Part shown: positions 12,575 to 24,158 of the stretch, piece after piece
Position numbering within the stretch: the first letter of the stretch is position 1
Layout of the letters: each line of letters starts with the position of its first letter
Translations under genes and position numbers: made by a program
Notes under the pieces: generated by a model
Database searches by the model: none
What the model was told of the DNA's origin: nothing
Seen by the model: only the letters and a program-made list of their open reading frames with translations
From: Acephala macrosclerotiorum
Lineage: Eukaryota; Ascomycota; Leotiomycetes; Helotiales; Mollisiaceae
Length of the DNA stretch: 64,000 nt
Assembly: GCA_014904845.1 (NCBI GenBank)
Contig: MU119283.1
Coordinates: 124,001 to 188,000, forward strand
Reading direction: 5' to 3'

Positions 12575-13257
12575 ATGTCTTCCCAAGATCCCACGGTCAA
12601 GGATGTGAAGTTCTTCATGTCCTATATTAAAAACATGAAGAACAAGCCCGAGGTAAGCAGGATCTACTTTGGATACGCGTTTTCACCTCCACCCTGAAGT
12701 CGAGTTGCACAAATCCATCTCAATTGTTCACTCCTCAACGTGGACTCACTTTCGACAAGTGTTAACACGAGGTCTACCAGGTCGACTGGAATGGTATTGC
12801 TCAAGAGATGGGTCTCGCCAATGGCAATACTGCTTGCACCCGATACAGCCAGATCAAGAAGAAGTACCTTGATAGCCCAGGTGGTGCTCCTTCACCAGCA
12901 AAGCCCAGAGCCAAGAAGAGCGAGGTCGGCAGCGGTACCAACACCACCCCGAGCAAGATCAGCAAGCCCAAGGGTCGTCCCACCAAGAAGGCCAAGGCTG
13001 AGGCGCTTGCACAAGCTGCTGCTCAGGAGCTCGAGGTCAAGGAGGAGAGCATGGTAAATGAGTGCGCCAACGCTAACGCCAACGGCAACGCCAATGGTAA
13101 TGAGTACGTTCACCACAATACCTTCGACCAAGCCAATGACTACGGCACTGCTCAAGAGTACGGAGATGGCTTCGAGGATGACCTAAACATCCAATACTTC
13201 GATCCAAACGAGGAAATGGGTGGTGAGGTCCAATACTACTACAATGATTCTGTCTAA
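12575..13257 (+). CDS. Myb-like DNA-binding protein, paralogue 2 of 5 (184 aa)
   Basis: Model: join(12575..12652, 12781..13257), with a 128-bp phase-0 intron ending GTCTACCAG after a GTTAACAC branch-like site. The domain (about residues 8-53) has helix 1 VKFFMSYIKNMKNKPE, then the intron, then VDWNGIAQEMGL and the third helix CTRYSQIKKKY. The linker is rich in Lys, Pro, Ala and Ser (for example PKGRPTKKAKAEA, an AT-hook-like basic stretch near residue 85). The C-terminus is Asn/Ala-repeat-rich (NANANGNANGN), then acidic and Tyr-rich. Probably a nuclear DNA-binding protein. The start is the first ATG after the pyrimidine-rich leader. A possible intron (GTAAGT near 13292, CTTACAG near 13346) may lie in its 3' UTR. 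Confidence 0.8.
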
Positions 13258-15072
13258 GCAGATCTTTCCGATCATTTCCTTGTGTCATATCCGTAAGTCA
13301 ATGCCCCTTCCTTCGTCCATTTTCACAAACTGATGAACGCCTTTCTTACAGGATCTTCCGATTGCGCTGGCACGAAAGGAGGTTTGGATGGGCGGTTTAG
13401 AGGGCGGCGAATAATGACAGCATGATGTTCTCTGGAAGAATTCTGCAAACTTACATTGCACCTGGGTCCAGTCAGGCTCGAAGGTCCCTCGGCGTAGGTA
13501 GGAAATCCGCGGAATTGAGACATCATGCGAAATAGAGCAAATAAATACCAAATAACGAATCATCGACTTTCATTCTGACCCTTTGCAGTTCTCCGTGACC
13601 TTGATGATGATATGGAATTGGCTAGATATGGAAAGTGTGTTTTCGACAAAATAACATTCTCTGTTATCTTTTCAGTTCCTCCAGATACCAAGAGCCCCTC
13701 CACAACATGCATCTCATTGAAACCGTTGCTAATCATGTGCGCCCTTGAAAGGCTGAATTACGCGAAAGATCTAGCTTAGTCATCTTCAGACGAAACCTCC
13801 AAGACGCGCTGCAGCTGCGTTCGAACCGGCTTTGAGAACGGGATGGACTGTGGACGGTAGCAGAATTGATGTTTGTGTTTTCGAGTAGACTTTGGCTGTC
13901 TTGACAACTTTCAGCGAGGACTCGGGGATACTACATGCACACCAGCAAGATACCGAGCAGAGAAGACGCCAGCAAACGATATTTTGATGGTTCAAAGTGG
14001 TCTGATTGCAACCAGCATCTCACAGTGTCATTCTAGAGATGTGTCCATCTAGGTTATGTGTCATTGCGGAGCCTCTGAGGCAGTTCGGGCTATAGATGCT
14101 AATGACGAGTGGTGTACTAATGTTCGATCGTTCGGGATAGGTAGCATGTGAAACTCGCAAGCAGGGTGGCAAGGTTGCTGTGACCAAGAGTTCAGCAGAG
14201 GTACTGTCTCAATCTGGAAACAGAGTATTGTTAGCTTCAAGGTTCTTACTGCTCCAGCTTCCAAGCGCCGGATGAGGACGTTGTATAAACAAATCTGCCG
14301 ACAGAAACATTGTGTGGAGCAATATCTAATTTTCCCCCTAAGATCTTGAGGACTCACTTGTCTCCTTTTCCTTCTTGGTGATGGATTTTTCAAACTCCTT
14401 TTTTTGAATGTTCCTCGAAGTCGATGATCATACAAGGGGTACAAGTGATGGAGATCGATGGAATGTCGTGGGATCAGCCCTACAACAGGCGTAGAATTCG
14501 AGGCAAAACAGCCGGGAAATGGTCTCGAAGACCAAAACGAAATTAACCCAGTGATTTTTTATGACTAAGAAGAGAATAGAATGATACAACTGCAAATGCG
14601 TTGAAACATAAAGCATCAATGGAGCAGTTGCTTATTACGATTGTCTTCGCCTCAAAAGCTGCTCTGAAAGTTCCATGTCATGCTCGAAAGTGATCACAAA
14701 TGCAAGAAAGTGCTAAATTAAGCAGTGAATTGCACGGTACTAACACTCTACGACATACCTGCGTAAGGCTGCTCCAGCACTAGCGCATAATCTTCCTGTC
14801 TCCATGACATGCCGTGTATAAAATTCCCTCCATCTGCATCCTCCACCACTTTCTTTCTTCCACATCCCACATCAAAACTTCCACAACGACCCTGAGCAAT
14901 CTCAACTCCAAGTCATTGCCCTTGCATCTGCAGTCTATCAGGACATTATCGAGTATGTTCATATCCCTTCTCATGCGCCGCATTACTGTTCCTCAAGACA
15001 TTTTGTGCTCACTTTGTCTACCACAGATCGAACGCATAAACCCTCCAAAGCAGCACCAATCTACCCTCGACC
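13258..15072. other. 1.8-kb region between Myb-like genes 2 and 3
   Basis: No supported gene. Several open frames of 60-130 codons occur on the minus strand but show no domain, signal peptide or splice logic. The last 250 bases are the probable promoter and leader of the next gene: a TATAAA at 14817-14822, then a C/T-rich tract (CCTCCATCTGCATCCTCCAC) and a leader that may itself be spliced (GTATGTTC near 14952 to CACAG near 15025). Confidence 0.45.
14817..14822 (+). promoter_or_regulatory. TATA box of Myb-like gene 3
   Basis: TATAAA about 250 bases upstream of the ATG at 15073, followed by the pyrimidine-rich tract that usually marks fungal transcription starts. Position and context only. 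Confidence 0.4.
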
Positions 15073-16033
15073 ATGCCTGACACCGAGATGAACACCCCTG
15101 CCGATGCCGGTACCGTGAGCAAGGACTTTGCGGATATGCCCCAAGGTGATATCGACTTCATTATGACCTGTATCCAAAATGCCACTGATGGTGCCCTCAC
15201 TGTAAGATACCCTACTCCTGTTCCAGATCTTGTCATCCCTCTTTATCTTTCCACCTGTCATGATGAAGTCCAATTTCCTTCATCAAACCTTCGATGTTGG
15301 TGATTGGTCTTGCATTGCCTTATCATTCCCTGGCCTTCACCATCACTTTCACCAACATCACTAGAGCGCTTCTCGAACTTAAGCATCCACAGCTTCCTAG
15401 AAGAGCGACAGAAACAATGGTTAACATCTCATTTCTTCTTCGCAGGTCGATTCCGCCAAGATCGCCTCCAAGATGGGCTACGTCAACCCTCGCTCAGTTA
15501 GTAACCGCATCGGTCAAATCAAGAAGAAGTACGGTCTTGCCATCAAGGCCGGCACTGGCAAGGCTACGGCCGATGCTGACGGTACTGTCACTACTCCAGC
15601 CACCAAGACTCCCCGTACTCCCAACAAGGTCACCAAGACCCCGAAGACTCCTCGCACCAAGGCCACCCCTACTCCCACCAAAGGCAAGAAGGCTCCTGCC
15701 AAGATTACTGCCGAGGCTGATGTTGACATGGCCGATGCTGAGGGTAACGAGGAGGGTGGTGCTTCTCTTACGGTCAAGGACGATACTGATGATGCCGTGC
15801 TCGAGACTCCTACCAAGCCAAAGAAGACCTCAGTCAAGAGAACCCCTGCGGCTAAGAAGGTTCCTACCGTCAAGAAGTCTCCTGCTGCCAAGAAGGCTGT
15901 GGCTAAGAAGGAAGTCAAGAGCGAGGAGAAGGTCAAGGACGAAGATGAGGACGCCGACATGGAGGAAGGTAGCGCTGATCTCTCCGTCAAGGCTACTGGT
16001 GAGGAGGTCAAGTCCGAGGGTGTTGCCGAGTAG
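15073..16033 (+). CDS. Myb-like protein with histone-H1-like tail, paralogue 3 of 5 (238 aa)
   Basis: Model: join(15073..15201, 15446..16033), with a 244-bp phase-0 intron (GTAAGATACC...CTTCGCAG). The domain (about residues 26-72) reads IDFIMTCIQNATDGALT, then VDSAKIASKMGY after the intron, then RSVSNRIGQIKKKYG. From about residue 80 the protein is a long disordered tail with repeated TPxK/TPRTP motifs and Lys/Ala blocks (AAKKVPTVKKSPAAKKA) alternating with acidic patches (DEDEDADMEE). This closely resembles a linker-histone tail. That suggests chromatin or nucleic-acid association in the nucleus (inference). It is convergent with the membrane-protein gene on the opposite strand at 16542. Confidence 0.82.
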
Positions 16034-16541
16034 AGGCCATCTTTCTTCATTCCTGTCAATGACCAAAGTTCTTACCATTCCTTTCCTTACTGAAACAGTT
16101 TGTTTTAGTTGGCGAAGATCGAGGTGGGAGCTCTTCGTGGTGGCAACAAGGACGAAGCTGTGCATAACTCATATTTCCTCTTGTCATGGATATCAGCGAG
16201 AGCGATCATTGCGGTGGATCATTCGGGCTCTTTGCTGATAGATTGTTGCTGATTTCTGATTTTCCAACTCGGATGATCATGGAGCGGTAATTCCAATGAA
16301 ATACAGAACTGAACACATCTTTTGCACCATCTTCTGACGTGGACCCTTTCCCATGTGTAGCGACGACCCTCAGGTGCAATCACAGGCTCCAAGAAATGAA
16401 TGCGATACAAATTGATAATTGTAGGAAACACACAAAGACCCGCACATGCAGCTTGCACCTCGAATGCCAAGAAACCCACCTCCTCGTATTATATTTCAGG
16501 TAAAGTCTATGTTCTCCCCAACAACCTATTAAATGATATCA
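16034..16541. other. Shared 3' region of two convergent genes
   Basis: About 500 bases between the stop of Myb-like gene 3 and the stop of the minus-strand membrane-protein gene. It probably holds both 3' UTRs; no other signal was seen. Confidence 0.5.
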
Positions 16542-17480
16542 TCAGAGCCCTAGAAGTGGTAATCTCTTCAACGCAAAGTAGATCCATGCCATATCCGACA
16601 ACTTCTTGTTCACGACACCGTCCTTTCCACTATTCCCGGGAACTCCAATCAAATTACCAGTCATAGCACCAATCGTCCAGTCCATCCACAGGAGTCCCAA
16701 ACTACATACCAGCGCCAACTGCAACGAGATTAACATTCCAAAATCATCACTCTTAAGGTGCTTCAGGTTGCAAATCATCCAAATCGTCGGCGAGAATACA
16801 ACTAGGCCAAACACAGCCGTGATGGTGTTCAGAACACCGATAGCGTTCCATCTCCCGTCGCAGAAAAGAATAATTCCATACACTCCCATGACCGATCCAG
16901 CAACCCATAGCATACCCACCAAGATCAGCCCTCGAACACCCATCGTGCGCTTCCTCATCCTCGCAGGATCATCAACATGGAGCTGGATTTCTACGCCTGG
17001 GACCGGGAACTTCTGCCCCTTTCCATCCATCCTCGCATACGCAATCATATCAAAACTCTTTCTCTCCTTCCGCACTTTCTCATTCGCCACTTTCTCCGCC
17101 AACAACTCCTCCTTCGATGTTCCAAAAGCGAAGGGGGCGGAAATCGACATCAACGATACCGCTATACTGGTCATCATCATCCAAGCTCCGATCAAGCGAA
17201 AGGGTTTTTCGGAAGAACATTCATTTATGGAGATAGAGGTTACGGCTGTGGTGCCGATTAGCGAGATAATACCAGGAATGGCGCTGTAGCGGGGATATCT
17301 TAGTCGTCGCCAGGGCCAGAGGGGTCGTCGACCGCAGACAAGGGCTAACATGGTGTAGTAGGTTATGAGGTGAGAAGAGAACCCGACGGCACCGTAGGGG
17401 AGACTGTAACATGATGCTTGGAGGAGAGCTTCAGCATGGAGGGCTTCGGGGTCGGCTGGAGGAGTGTAGAAGTCGGCCAT
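16542..17480 (-). CDS. Multi-pass membrane protein of unknown function (312 aa)
   Basis: Single-exon frame on the minus strand. The ATG at 17480 (MADFYTPPADPEALHAEALL) is chosen because the frame extends further upstream only from a non-ATG codon. Hydrophobic segments suggest about six membrane spans, including LITYYTMLALVC, AIPGIISLIGTTAVTSISI, MMMTSIAVSLMSISAPFAFG, GLILVGMLWVAGSVMGVYG, IGVLNTITAVFGLVVF and LQLALVCSLGLLW. A central charged loop (KEELLAEKVANEKVRKERK) probably faces the cytoplasm. No transporter signature is recognisable. It lies within the Myb-like array, divergent from the membrane-protein gene at 18414, but no link to the array's function is evident. Confidence 0.72.
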   Translation of the reverse strand: MADFYTPPADPEALHAEALLQASCYSLPYGAVGFSSHLITYYTMLALVCGRRPLWPWRRLRYPRYSAIPGIISLIGTTAVTSISINECSSEKPFRLIGAWMMMTSIAVSLMSISAPFAFGTSKEELLAEKVANEKVRKERKSFDMIAYARMDGKGQKFPVPGVEIQLHVDDPARMRKRTMGVRGLILVGMLWVAGSVMGVYGIILFCDGRWNAIGVLNTITAVFGLVVFSPTIWMICNLKHLKSDDFGMLISLQLALVCSLGLLWMDWTIGAMTGNLIGVPGNSGKDGVVNKKLSDMAWIYFALKRLPLLGL

Positions 17481-18413
17481 TGTGAAGGCGGTTTTGGTGA
17501 AGGGGTTGAAGTTGAATGGATTTTGCGAAGGATTTGGTTTGATTGCTGCCAGAGCCTGCTGTAGATAAAGATTCCACAAGAGTTCAATAGCGCGAGGGGA
17601 TTTTCCAAGGACCTAAGTTAAGATTTGGTAAGTGGGTGAAGTGTCGAGAATCCGACTTGAAGTCCTCAACCAAAGAGATAAGAACTTCCAAAACATGGAA
17701 AGCTCCGACAATCGACGGTGCGTTAAGATTTGTATCATGCAAGTACAGAATTTGGAACCCCTCGAAAAGAGCCTATGTCTGCCCTGGCTTGATATATTGG
17801 CGAGGATGTCTCAGCCTCCGCCGCCCCAAATAGTCCCACATGCAGATGTGAAAACGAAAACAAATCCGGCATCCAACAATATTCGATGAAAAAGCGCCTA
17901 CAGTATCGCGAACTTCAAAACTGGACAGCTAAGATTAAAACATCTTGGCAGCTTCATCGCATCGTAACTGTGGAAATGAATTCTTGGAAGTACCAGACGC
18001 AGCACGATCTTTGCACTTGTAGACTTCAATAACACTGCTTGAAACAGTAAGCTGCAGTGAACGCTTCAAATCAAATCTTTTGACCGGGACACGATGAGAA
18101 CTCATCCGTACTTTTCAATTATTCTTTCTCAAAATACTACCAAGCTTGCAAGAAGATGGTGGGGTAAAAAGAGAAAAGGGGGTACGCGCTGAATGACATT
18201 CCCTCCAGCTGCCAAGATGTCAATCTCCACAGCTCGACCAGAAACTGCTCGTGCCTCCAGCCGCATCCAACTTCAGTGTAACAAGCCACCTTTGAAGTAT
18301 CAATACCCCTCTTCGCTGCTGCTCATCTTAGAGTCATGTTTTGATTTATATCTTATGCTCATATTGACGAAGGAAATCGATAGCAACTCTAAAGCATTTG
18401 CCAGTGAGCTAAC
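17481..18413. other. Divergent promoter region between two membrane-protein genes
   Basis: About 930 bases between oppositely oriented start codons. Short open frames here show no family features. It presumably carries both promoters, but no TATA box stands out. Confidence 0.45.
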
Positions 18414-19830
18414 ATGTGGAATTCTTCAGATATTGTTCTCCCGCTCATCGCAACGACACCTGTTAATCTACCTTGGAGCGTTGGCCTCATCGTCCTATAC
18501 TTATTGGCAATTATCTTCTTGTACTGTTTTACTGCTGCTCGAAAAGCTCACAATTTTTCGGAGGGGGGATGGACTGCACTCTTCATCGGTATACTTTCTT
18601 TCTGCACCACATGGAAAATGCCCACTCGTTGACTATTATCCCATTACAGTTCGAATTGTGGAAGGGCTTTTTGGGCTGGTCGTCCCGCTCGCAGTCTCGC
18701 AAGGCAACTCGGACATGAGAAAGTCCGTTGAATGGATGGTATCATTGCCATGCTCGCTTCTTCATGACCTTGGCACTTTCTGCATTGTACTCAGTCTTAC
18801 TCGAGCTTTGTACCTGGCCCTCGATGTCTGGGATTGGACTTCCCTCAAGATTTTACGACGATTATGGGGATGGCTTATGGTGCTTCTTCCGATACCAGGC
18901 TACTTCCTTGCCGGGATTATGGTTTCATTCCTGGTCAACGACGAATCGCAACTCCAAACGTATGATAGCAAGCTGGCAAATGGATACAACAATGCTGTGT
19001 ATTCGGTACTGCGAGCAAATATCGCTATTCTGGGAATCACTCTGCTTATAATGGCTCCCTGCTTTCTACTCGTTTTCATCAAACGAAGAAGAGGTCAGCG
19101 ATGGGCAAGTTCGACGGCATCTTCAACAGCAATCATCTACTTCCCCACTTTCCTTCTCATGATTGTCTACCTCATCACTGACATGCTGAGATTCGTACCT
19201 GGCCACGCTCCGACCATCATCCAACATTTCGCTCTCAGTCTCGCCCCTGAAGTCCTTGTCACGGTTACTTGGCTATTCCTCGCTCATAACATTGGAAAAT
19301 GCGACAAAGACCAAATCTCGAACCAAGACTATCTTCGGAAATGCATGAAGGAACAGTGGGAGAGAGACATTGACAGAGCATTGGGTATGCATTCAGAAGG
19401 AGTCAAGCATTCACTGGAAAAGTACGCATCCGCAGAAGAAACAAACACTGTCAAGGTGGAGGGCGTCTACGACTGCGCCATGTACCGACTTGAGCGTCTG
19501 CATCAAGACTACTTAGAAGACAGCGAGAGAGCAACGAGGAACTTTGAGCAAGAAGCAGAACACTTGGTTGATGACGCGAAAGAGAACGCGAAGTTGGTTG
19601 CGGATTGCCTCGTTTTGATACCCTGCGATGGTTGCCCCTTGCTTGGAAGGCGTCAGCTTGAATGTACACAAGGAATCGGAAGACCTAGGTTCTCGGAAAG
19701 AAAGACTGCGAAGCTGGTGCTGGAGATAATGAAGAAGGATGAGGATCTCAAGATTCTGAATGAGGAGGAAAAGGGATGGGCTGCGGGCGACCTTGTAAGG
19801 ATACATTTGTCGGGAGATCATGCAAGATAG
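18414..19830 (+). CDS. Seven-to-eight-span membrane protein of unknown function (451 aa)
   Basis: Model: join(18414..18588, 18650..19830). A longer frame starts at 18193, but its first ~150 codons look non-coding. The frame from the ATG at 18414 encodes a sensible N-terminus (MWNSSDIVLPLIATTPVNLP) with a first span (VGLIVLYLLAIIFLYCF). It joins the downstream frame through a 61-bp phase-1 GT-AG intron (GTATACTT...CCATTACAG). Further hydrophobic segments follow: GLFGLVVPLAV, LGTFCIVLSLTRALYLAL, GWLMVLLPIPGYFLAGIMVSF, ANIAILGITLLIMAPCFLLVF, IYFPTFLLMIVYLI and ALSLAPEVLVTVTWLFLA. The ~130-residue C-terminal tail is charged and helical, possibly coiled. The topology resembles fungal seven-helix receptors, but no diagnostic motif is seen, so function stays open. 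Confidence 0.7.
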
Positions 19831-20211
19831 AGGCAGGTAGCAAGGTTGAACAACGGTTATACTTGGAGAAACAAGCTCATGCTTCATCCTTGCTGGAAAA
19901 TAGAAGAAGATCAAGTGAAACCCTCCCGAGAAACTAGTGAAGGTAGTATTATTCTCAATTGATTTGCTTGTTTGTTTGTAAACCGGTTAACACCAGAAAT
20001 CTGAAGCAGAATGGGTCGGAGTTACTCCCACATATTTCAGTCTCTCACTACCATTCGTCCCATCTCGCATCATCAATACTCCTTCATTCATTGCTTAGAA
20101 GCTTAATCTCCCCTCTTATATGTCCTGCCCTCTGCTAAGAACCTCTCGTATCTCTCGCTTGATTTCTTCTGTGCTAATGCAGCAGCGCGTATGCCTTTTC
20201 TTCTTATTTGC

Positions 20212-20822
20212 TTAATACAATAGGCTTTTCTTGCGTCCATCCTTGGTCCGGGGGTTGTTCACGGCGAGGAACTCAGCATTAGTGATTCGAACTGACTGGT
20301 GAAGCTCATTGGGATGCTTCATAAACACTTCAAGACTCTTGTTGCTACAGTAGGTTGGGCGAATAGCACGAAGTTCCTTCTCAGTGATTGTGATTTGGCG
20401 ATACCAAACTCCTTTCGCTGCCTTGCCATTTATTAGCATAGAGGTATCGCGTGGATTGCGTAGAGGAAGTCTCTTACTTATGGGGAGGACTCTTTCTTCT
20501 AGGTTGGTCATGCTTATCAATGTAGAATTCGTTGTTGTCGACTTGAGCTTGTGCTTGGTTGGCTGTATGAGGATCGGCGGGTTGTTGAGAATCATTTTGC
20601 TTGAGCAGCAAGCTCAATATTGTTCTCGCTCGCTGTTCTGCCATCCGGCATGCTTCCTTGGTTGAGCTGAATCAATGCGAGAGCGACCTGTGCGCATAAT
20701 TCGTAATCATCATCGAATTTTTTGGGCTGGTCGTCAGTTTTGAGCTCTGAGGGAGCGAGAGTACGCGCAGGTGTGTTGTGGAACGATTCTGGGTGGTCAG
20801 TACGTATATAAGGACGTAACAA
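20212..20822 (-). pseudogene. Frameshifted coding remnant, unknown family
   Basis: Read on the minus strand, protein-like sequence passes through all three frames. The first piece (20822 to about 20595) includes KKFDDDYELCAQVALALIQL. A Gln/Ala-rich piece in a second frame (about 20595-20480) includes NNEFYIDKHDQ. A third-frame piece down to 20212 includes GVWYRQITITEKELRAIRP and MKHPNELHQSVRITNAEFL and ends at a stop. No GT-AG introns joining these phases were found. A decayed gene with at least two frameshifts is the simplest reading; an unusual spliced gene is possible. Family not recognised. Confidence 0.35.
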
Positions 20823-23425
20823 TTTGTCAATCTACTCTTGTCTACTATTGTATGGCAACATCGAGGGTTTTACTAGCGCTATAGTTCTTGTCATGAAAGG
20901 TGGTAGACAGGAAGGTTGTCTTGGGTCGTTCACATTCAACCAAAAACGTTGTAAATCGAGTCCCCTCTAAAGGCGAGAAGGTTCTTGATAGCCCTATATC
21001 TTCTTATCCTACAACATGGAATTTGACTTCAAAATATCTATGAATCGCATTTTTGCATGGATTTCAAAGGAGTCCAACTCCAGGAAGTGCAAGGTTTTTT
21101 TGTGGCTTCTGGAGAGCCAGTGCTTCCATGGACAACTTCAAGAAAGTCGGCCAGGAGGAAGGCCATGACAGCAGAGGCCTGAAATTTGTGTACGATGAAG
21201 AGTCCGTCGCACAACACTTTGGTGGTGCTTGTTTCAACACATATCATGATGCGGCAATGCGAGTAAGAGTAATGGAAATCTACCCATGCGCTTGGATTTA
21301 GGGTTAATCCATCAAAGCCCCTTAATATCAAGAGGAGGGTGTCGCGCTTTCTCGTATCTCCAAGCATCTGCACAAATGATTTTTTATCAGCTGTCGCAGA
21401 TCCCATTATTCCAAAGGTTGGTATAGGTTGGAATGATCGATGAGACGCAAGATGGAGGGTTTTGATTTGGTGTTCGGGAATGTCATATGCAATCCCTAGA
21501 ACCCCCTTGGCTATACCAACAGCCTCATAATGAGTTGAAGACAAAGAAGGGGAAGAGGAATCAGAAGGAGGAAGAAGGTAGAAAGTAGATTGGAGGACTG
21601 TGGGGCGGAGCCGGGAATGAAGAAGGACAACAGGACTCAGGGGTTCTCGCTAGTGATACTGAGATGACCTCGCGTGATGCGAGGTGATAGGATATCCTGT
21701 AGAGCCAGCTGCGCATATATAGACGGGAAATCGTTTGTTCCTCGTTACTATATATTCTAATTGAAGATTCTATAAACCTTCTTGAGTTTATGAAGTGAAT
21801 CTTGGTCAGATTTAGCATAATAGCTGCTGTTCAATAAAAAGAAGGGATTCGAGTCCTCACAGAAGAGGGCAGCGATTGCAGCTTCGGAGAAAGGGTGGAC
21901 ACGCTTCCATCAGCGTGCTGTAAGAGATATCATCAGCAGATTCTAGAGTTCTAAAGCAGCAGACTATCGGTTTGATTTGGTGGTTGAATCCGAGTTTCTC
22001 TAGACGACAATCTATGGATCAAAGTGAAATAACAAAAAGCACGTATTAGCAATATATTCTCGCTAATCAACCTATCTTTGCCCGTGGCGCTGGAGCATTC
22101 TTGGACTTCTCTAAACTTGCCTGGTGTTTGTAGCAGACACTCCAATGAAGAGACTGTGTAAATGATATGCGACTTGACCTACGCGGTGGAAGGGAGGAGT
22201 ATCTTCTAGGCGCACGAAGTAGACCTACTATCCAGTTACGGAAAACGCATCTGGAATGCAGCGCAGTGGATGGGAGGAGTTGGAAATAATCTTGAATGGG
22301 GTAGAGGGTGGATTGCTGTGAAGTAGAGTACAAATTTATTCTCTTGATTACAATTTTCCTTCCCAAATATGGCAGCCTCTTCTCTTTCCATCTCCCAAAG
22401 GGATTATAGGCATCTTTTCGAAGGGAATTTCTGGTCGGGTTGGAGCAGCGGAGAAAGAACTCGGCCTGAATGAATTGAACTTCCCCACCATAGGAGTAGA
22501 GGAGAGGAGTGGCTGGGTGGGAGGCTTTTCCCTTCGGTCATACGAATTGGTGATCTCACCTAGTGCAGTATCGTTGAGGGGGGCGGTAAAGACCTTGCTC
22601 TGGATCTGGTAATGGCAGGGTCGAGGGAGAGTGAGTTAATAATATAATTGGGCTGTATTTCGGATTGGGGTCGACATCGACAATGAGTTCCTCCTCCTCA
22701 ACCCTCGTTCCACACCCAAGTGTTGTTCCTTTGTAGAAAAGCTCACTTCCTGCAAGAGGTGGGTAGTAGCTTCGATTCTCTTCAACGTGTATGTCAGAAT
22801 ATCGATGGTGAAATTTGTCTTTGAGGGACTCTTCGCAGTTTTTCCCGGCAGCCCTTTCCCAAGGCAGTAAGGTAGGAGGTTTCTGGGATACATTATCCGC
22901 CTCATCCACAATTATCGTCGGTATATTCGAGGTGGCCAATCTGCGGTAATGCGTTGCTGAGCGGGCGGTTGTTCAACTAGAGACTGCAGCAAAGACATGT
23001 CACAAGCAGCTTCTGCAAGTAAAACGAAAGCTTTCCAGTGACTCAGCAGGGCATCGGCGCATATCTTGCTGCTTCGATGCTGCTTTAGGACTAGTGTGGT
23101 CTAGTTGCGACTGGAAGCTCTGCAAAAGCCAGCCTCGCGAACTCGACTGCTCGCTTTCTGCTTCTCAACAACGACCACATTTTCTCTTCCACATACGACC
23201 GCCTTGCTTCGCAGCAAGCTACAGGAGATTACCTGATTCTTTCGAGTTGTCCCTGGAGACTCAAAGCTATTCATTTCCATAGATCTTTGCTTTCTTGCAA
23301 CGGTAAGCTGCCAGGATTGCGGAGACACGCAACACAGAGCTGATCCACGAGTAGATCTTTCAACGACCTCCACCCATAACACATCCCGATCTACTATTCG
23401 CTGCCATACATCGATCAACCTCAAG

Positions 23426-23487
23426 GTAAGTCTTCAAAGCTACAAGGCATTTGCAAGATATAATCTTGACTGACGCATATCCCACAG
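23426..23487 (+). other. 5' UTR intron ending flush with the start codon
   Basis: GTAAGTCTTC begins after CTCAAG at 23425, and CCCACAG ends at 23487. A CTTGACTGAC branch-like sequence lies between them. The next base is the A of the ATG of Myb-like gene 4. All three consensus elements fit fungal splicing; transcript data are absent. Confidence 0.55.
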
Positions 23488-24158
23488 ATGTCGACCACCT
23501 CTTTGAGCACTAAGGAAACAGAGCTTCTGGCGAACATCCTCGCAATGATGGGAGGCATTCCTCAAGTAAGCTGAATCCTACGCCGTACACATCGTAGATA
23601 TCCTGGCTGACTTGGTTCTTTCAGATCAATTATCAGGTGTTGGGAGATCGAGTTGGCATCAAGCTTGCTCGAAACTGCCGTGCCTCTGCCAAGAAGCTAT
23701 TCGCTAAGATCATCGGTGAACTTGACTACGATGGAAAGTCTGAGGAGGAAGCTGTAGAGGGCTCCGACGATGAGGCTGCTACCGCTCCCGCCAAGAAGAA
23801 GGCAACCAAGGCCGCCACCGCCAAGAAAGTCTCCGTAAAGAAGCCCATTGCGGTCCCAGCCAAGAAGGGTGTAGGCAAGATGGCTGCTCCTAAGAAGGTT
23901 GCTATGGAGGCCGCCAAGCCGAAGAAGGTTCCAGCTGCCAACACCAAGGCTAAGGGCAAGGGCAAGAAGAATGCCAAGGTAGACGAGGACGTCGTCAAGA
24001 CCCCGACCGATACGGAAATGGCTATGGCGGAAGAGGATGGTGATGCCGACTCTGAGCTTTCGGATGTTGAGGACGTTGACTCTGATGGTAAGCTTAGCAG
24101 CAATCATTTCCAACTTGAATGCTGATACTATAGCTGACTCTCTGCCACAGATAACTAG
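23488..24158 (+). CDS. Myb-like DNA-binding protein, paralogue 4 of 5 (182 aa)
   Basis: Three-exon model: join(23488..23565, 23625..24087, 24151..24158). The first intron (59 bp, phase 0) falls at the conserved site, between MMGGIPQ and INYQVLGDRVG. The domain (about residues 9-60) continues with a basic helix around RNCRASAKKLFAKIIG. The tail is Lys/Ala/Val-rich (AKKKATKAATAKKVSVKK and similar), then acidic (MAEEDGDADSELSDVEDVDSD). A second, phase-1 intron (GTAAGCTTAG...CTGCCACAG, 63 bp) leads to an 8-base last exon that completes an Asp codon and adds AAC and TAG, so the protein ends SDDN. Without that intron the frame would run 13 codons into a non-conserved end. The H1-like composition suggests chromatin binding (inference). 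Confidence 0.78.

Larger units (their letters stand above)
19831..23487. other. 3.6-kb region with coding debris but no supported intact gene
   Basis: Open frames on the minus strand (about 21038-21544, 21561-21818, 22067-22366, 22556-22939) start at non-ATG codons or lack features, and none could be tied to a family. A separate frameshifted remnant is listed at 20212-20822. The last ~450 bases are the leader of Myb-like gene 4, including a 5' UTR intron. Confidence 0.5.

Noticed and set aside
15294..16238. 314-codon Arg/Ser/Pro-rich open frame on the plus strand
   Set aside because: Overlaps Myb-like gene 3 in another frame. Its odd composition is produced by the Lys/Thr/Pro codons of the H1-like tail, and the domain and conserved intron belong to the other frame.
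17481..17579. Longer start for the minus-strand membrane protein
   Set aside because: The extended frame begins at TTG, not ATG; the ATG at 17480 is the plausible start.
18193..18649. Upstream extension of the membrane-protein frame from the ATG at 18193
   Set aside because: The peptide is Ser/Leu-rich and unlike protein. A frame starting at 18414 with a membrane span and a good 61-bp intron explains the locus better.
21845..21862. tRNA-like GGGATTCGAGTCCTC sequence
   Set aside because: Resembles a T-arm, but the flanking five bases do not pair and no acceptor, D or anticodon arm could be drawn.
22556..22939. 127-codon minus-strand frame
   Set aside because: Starts at TTG with no internal Met, no domain, and no supporting splice or leader signals.
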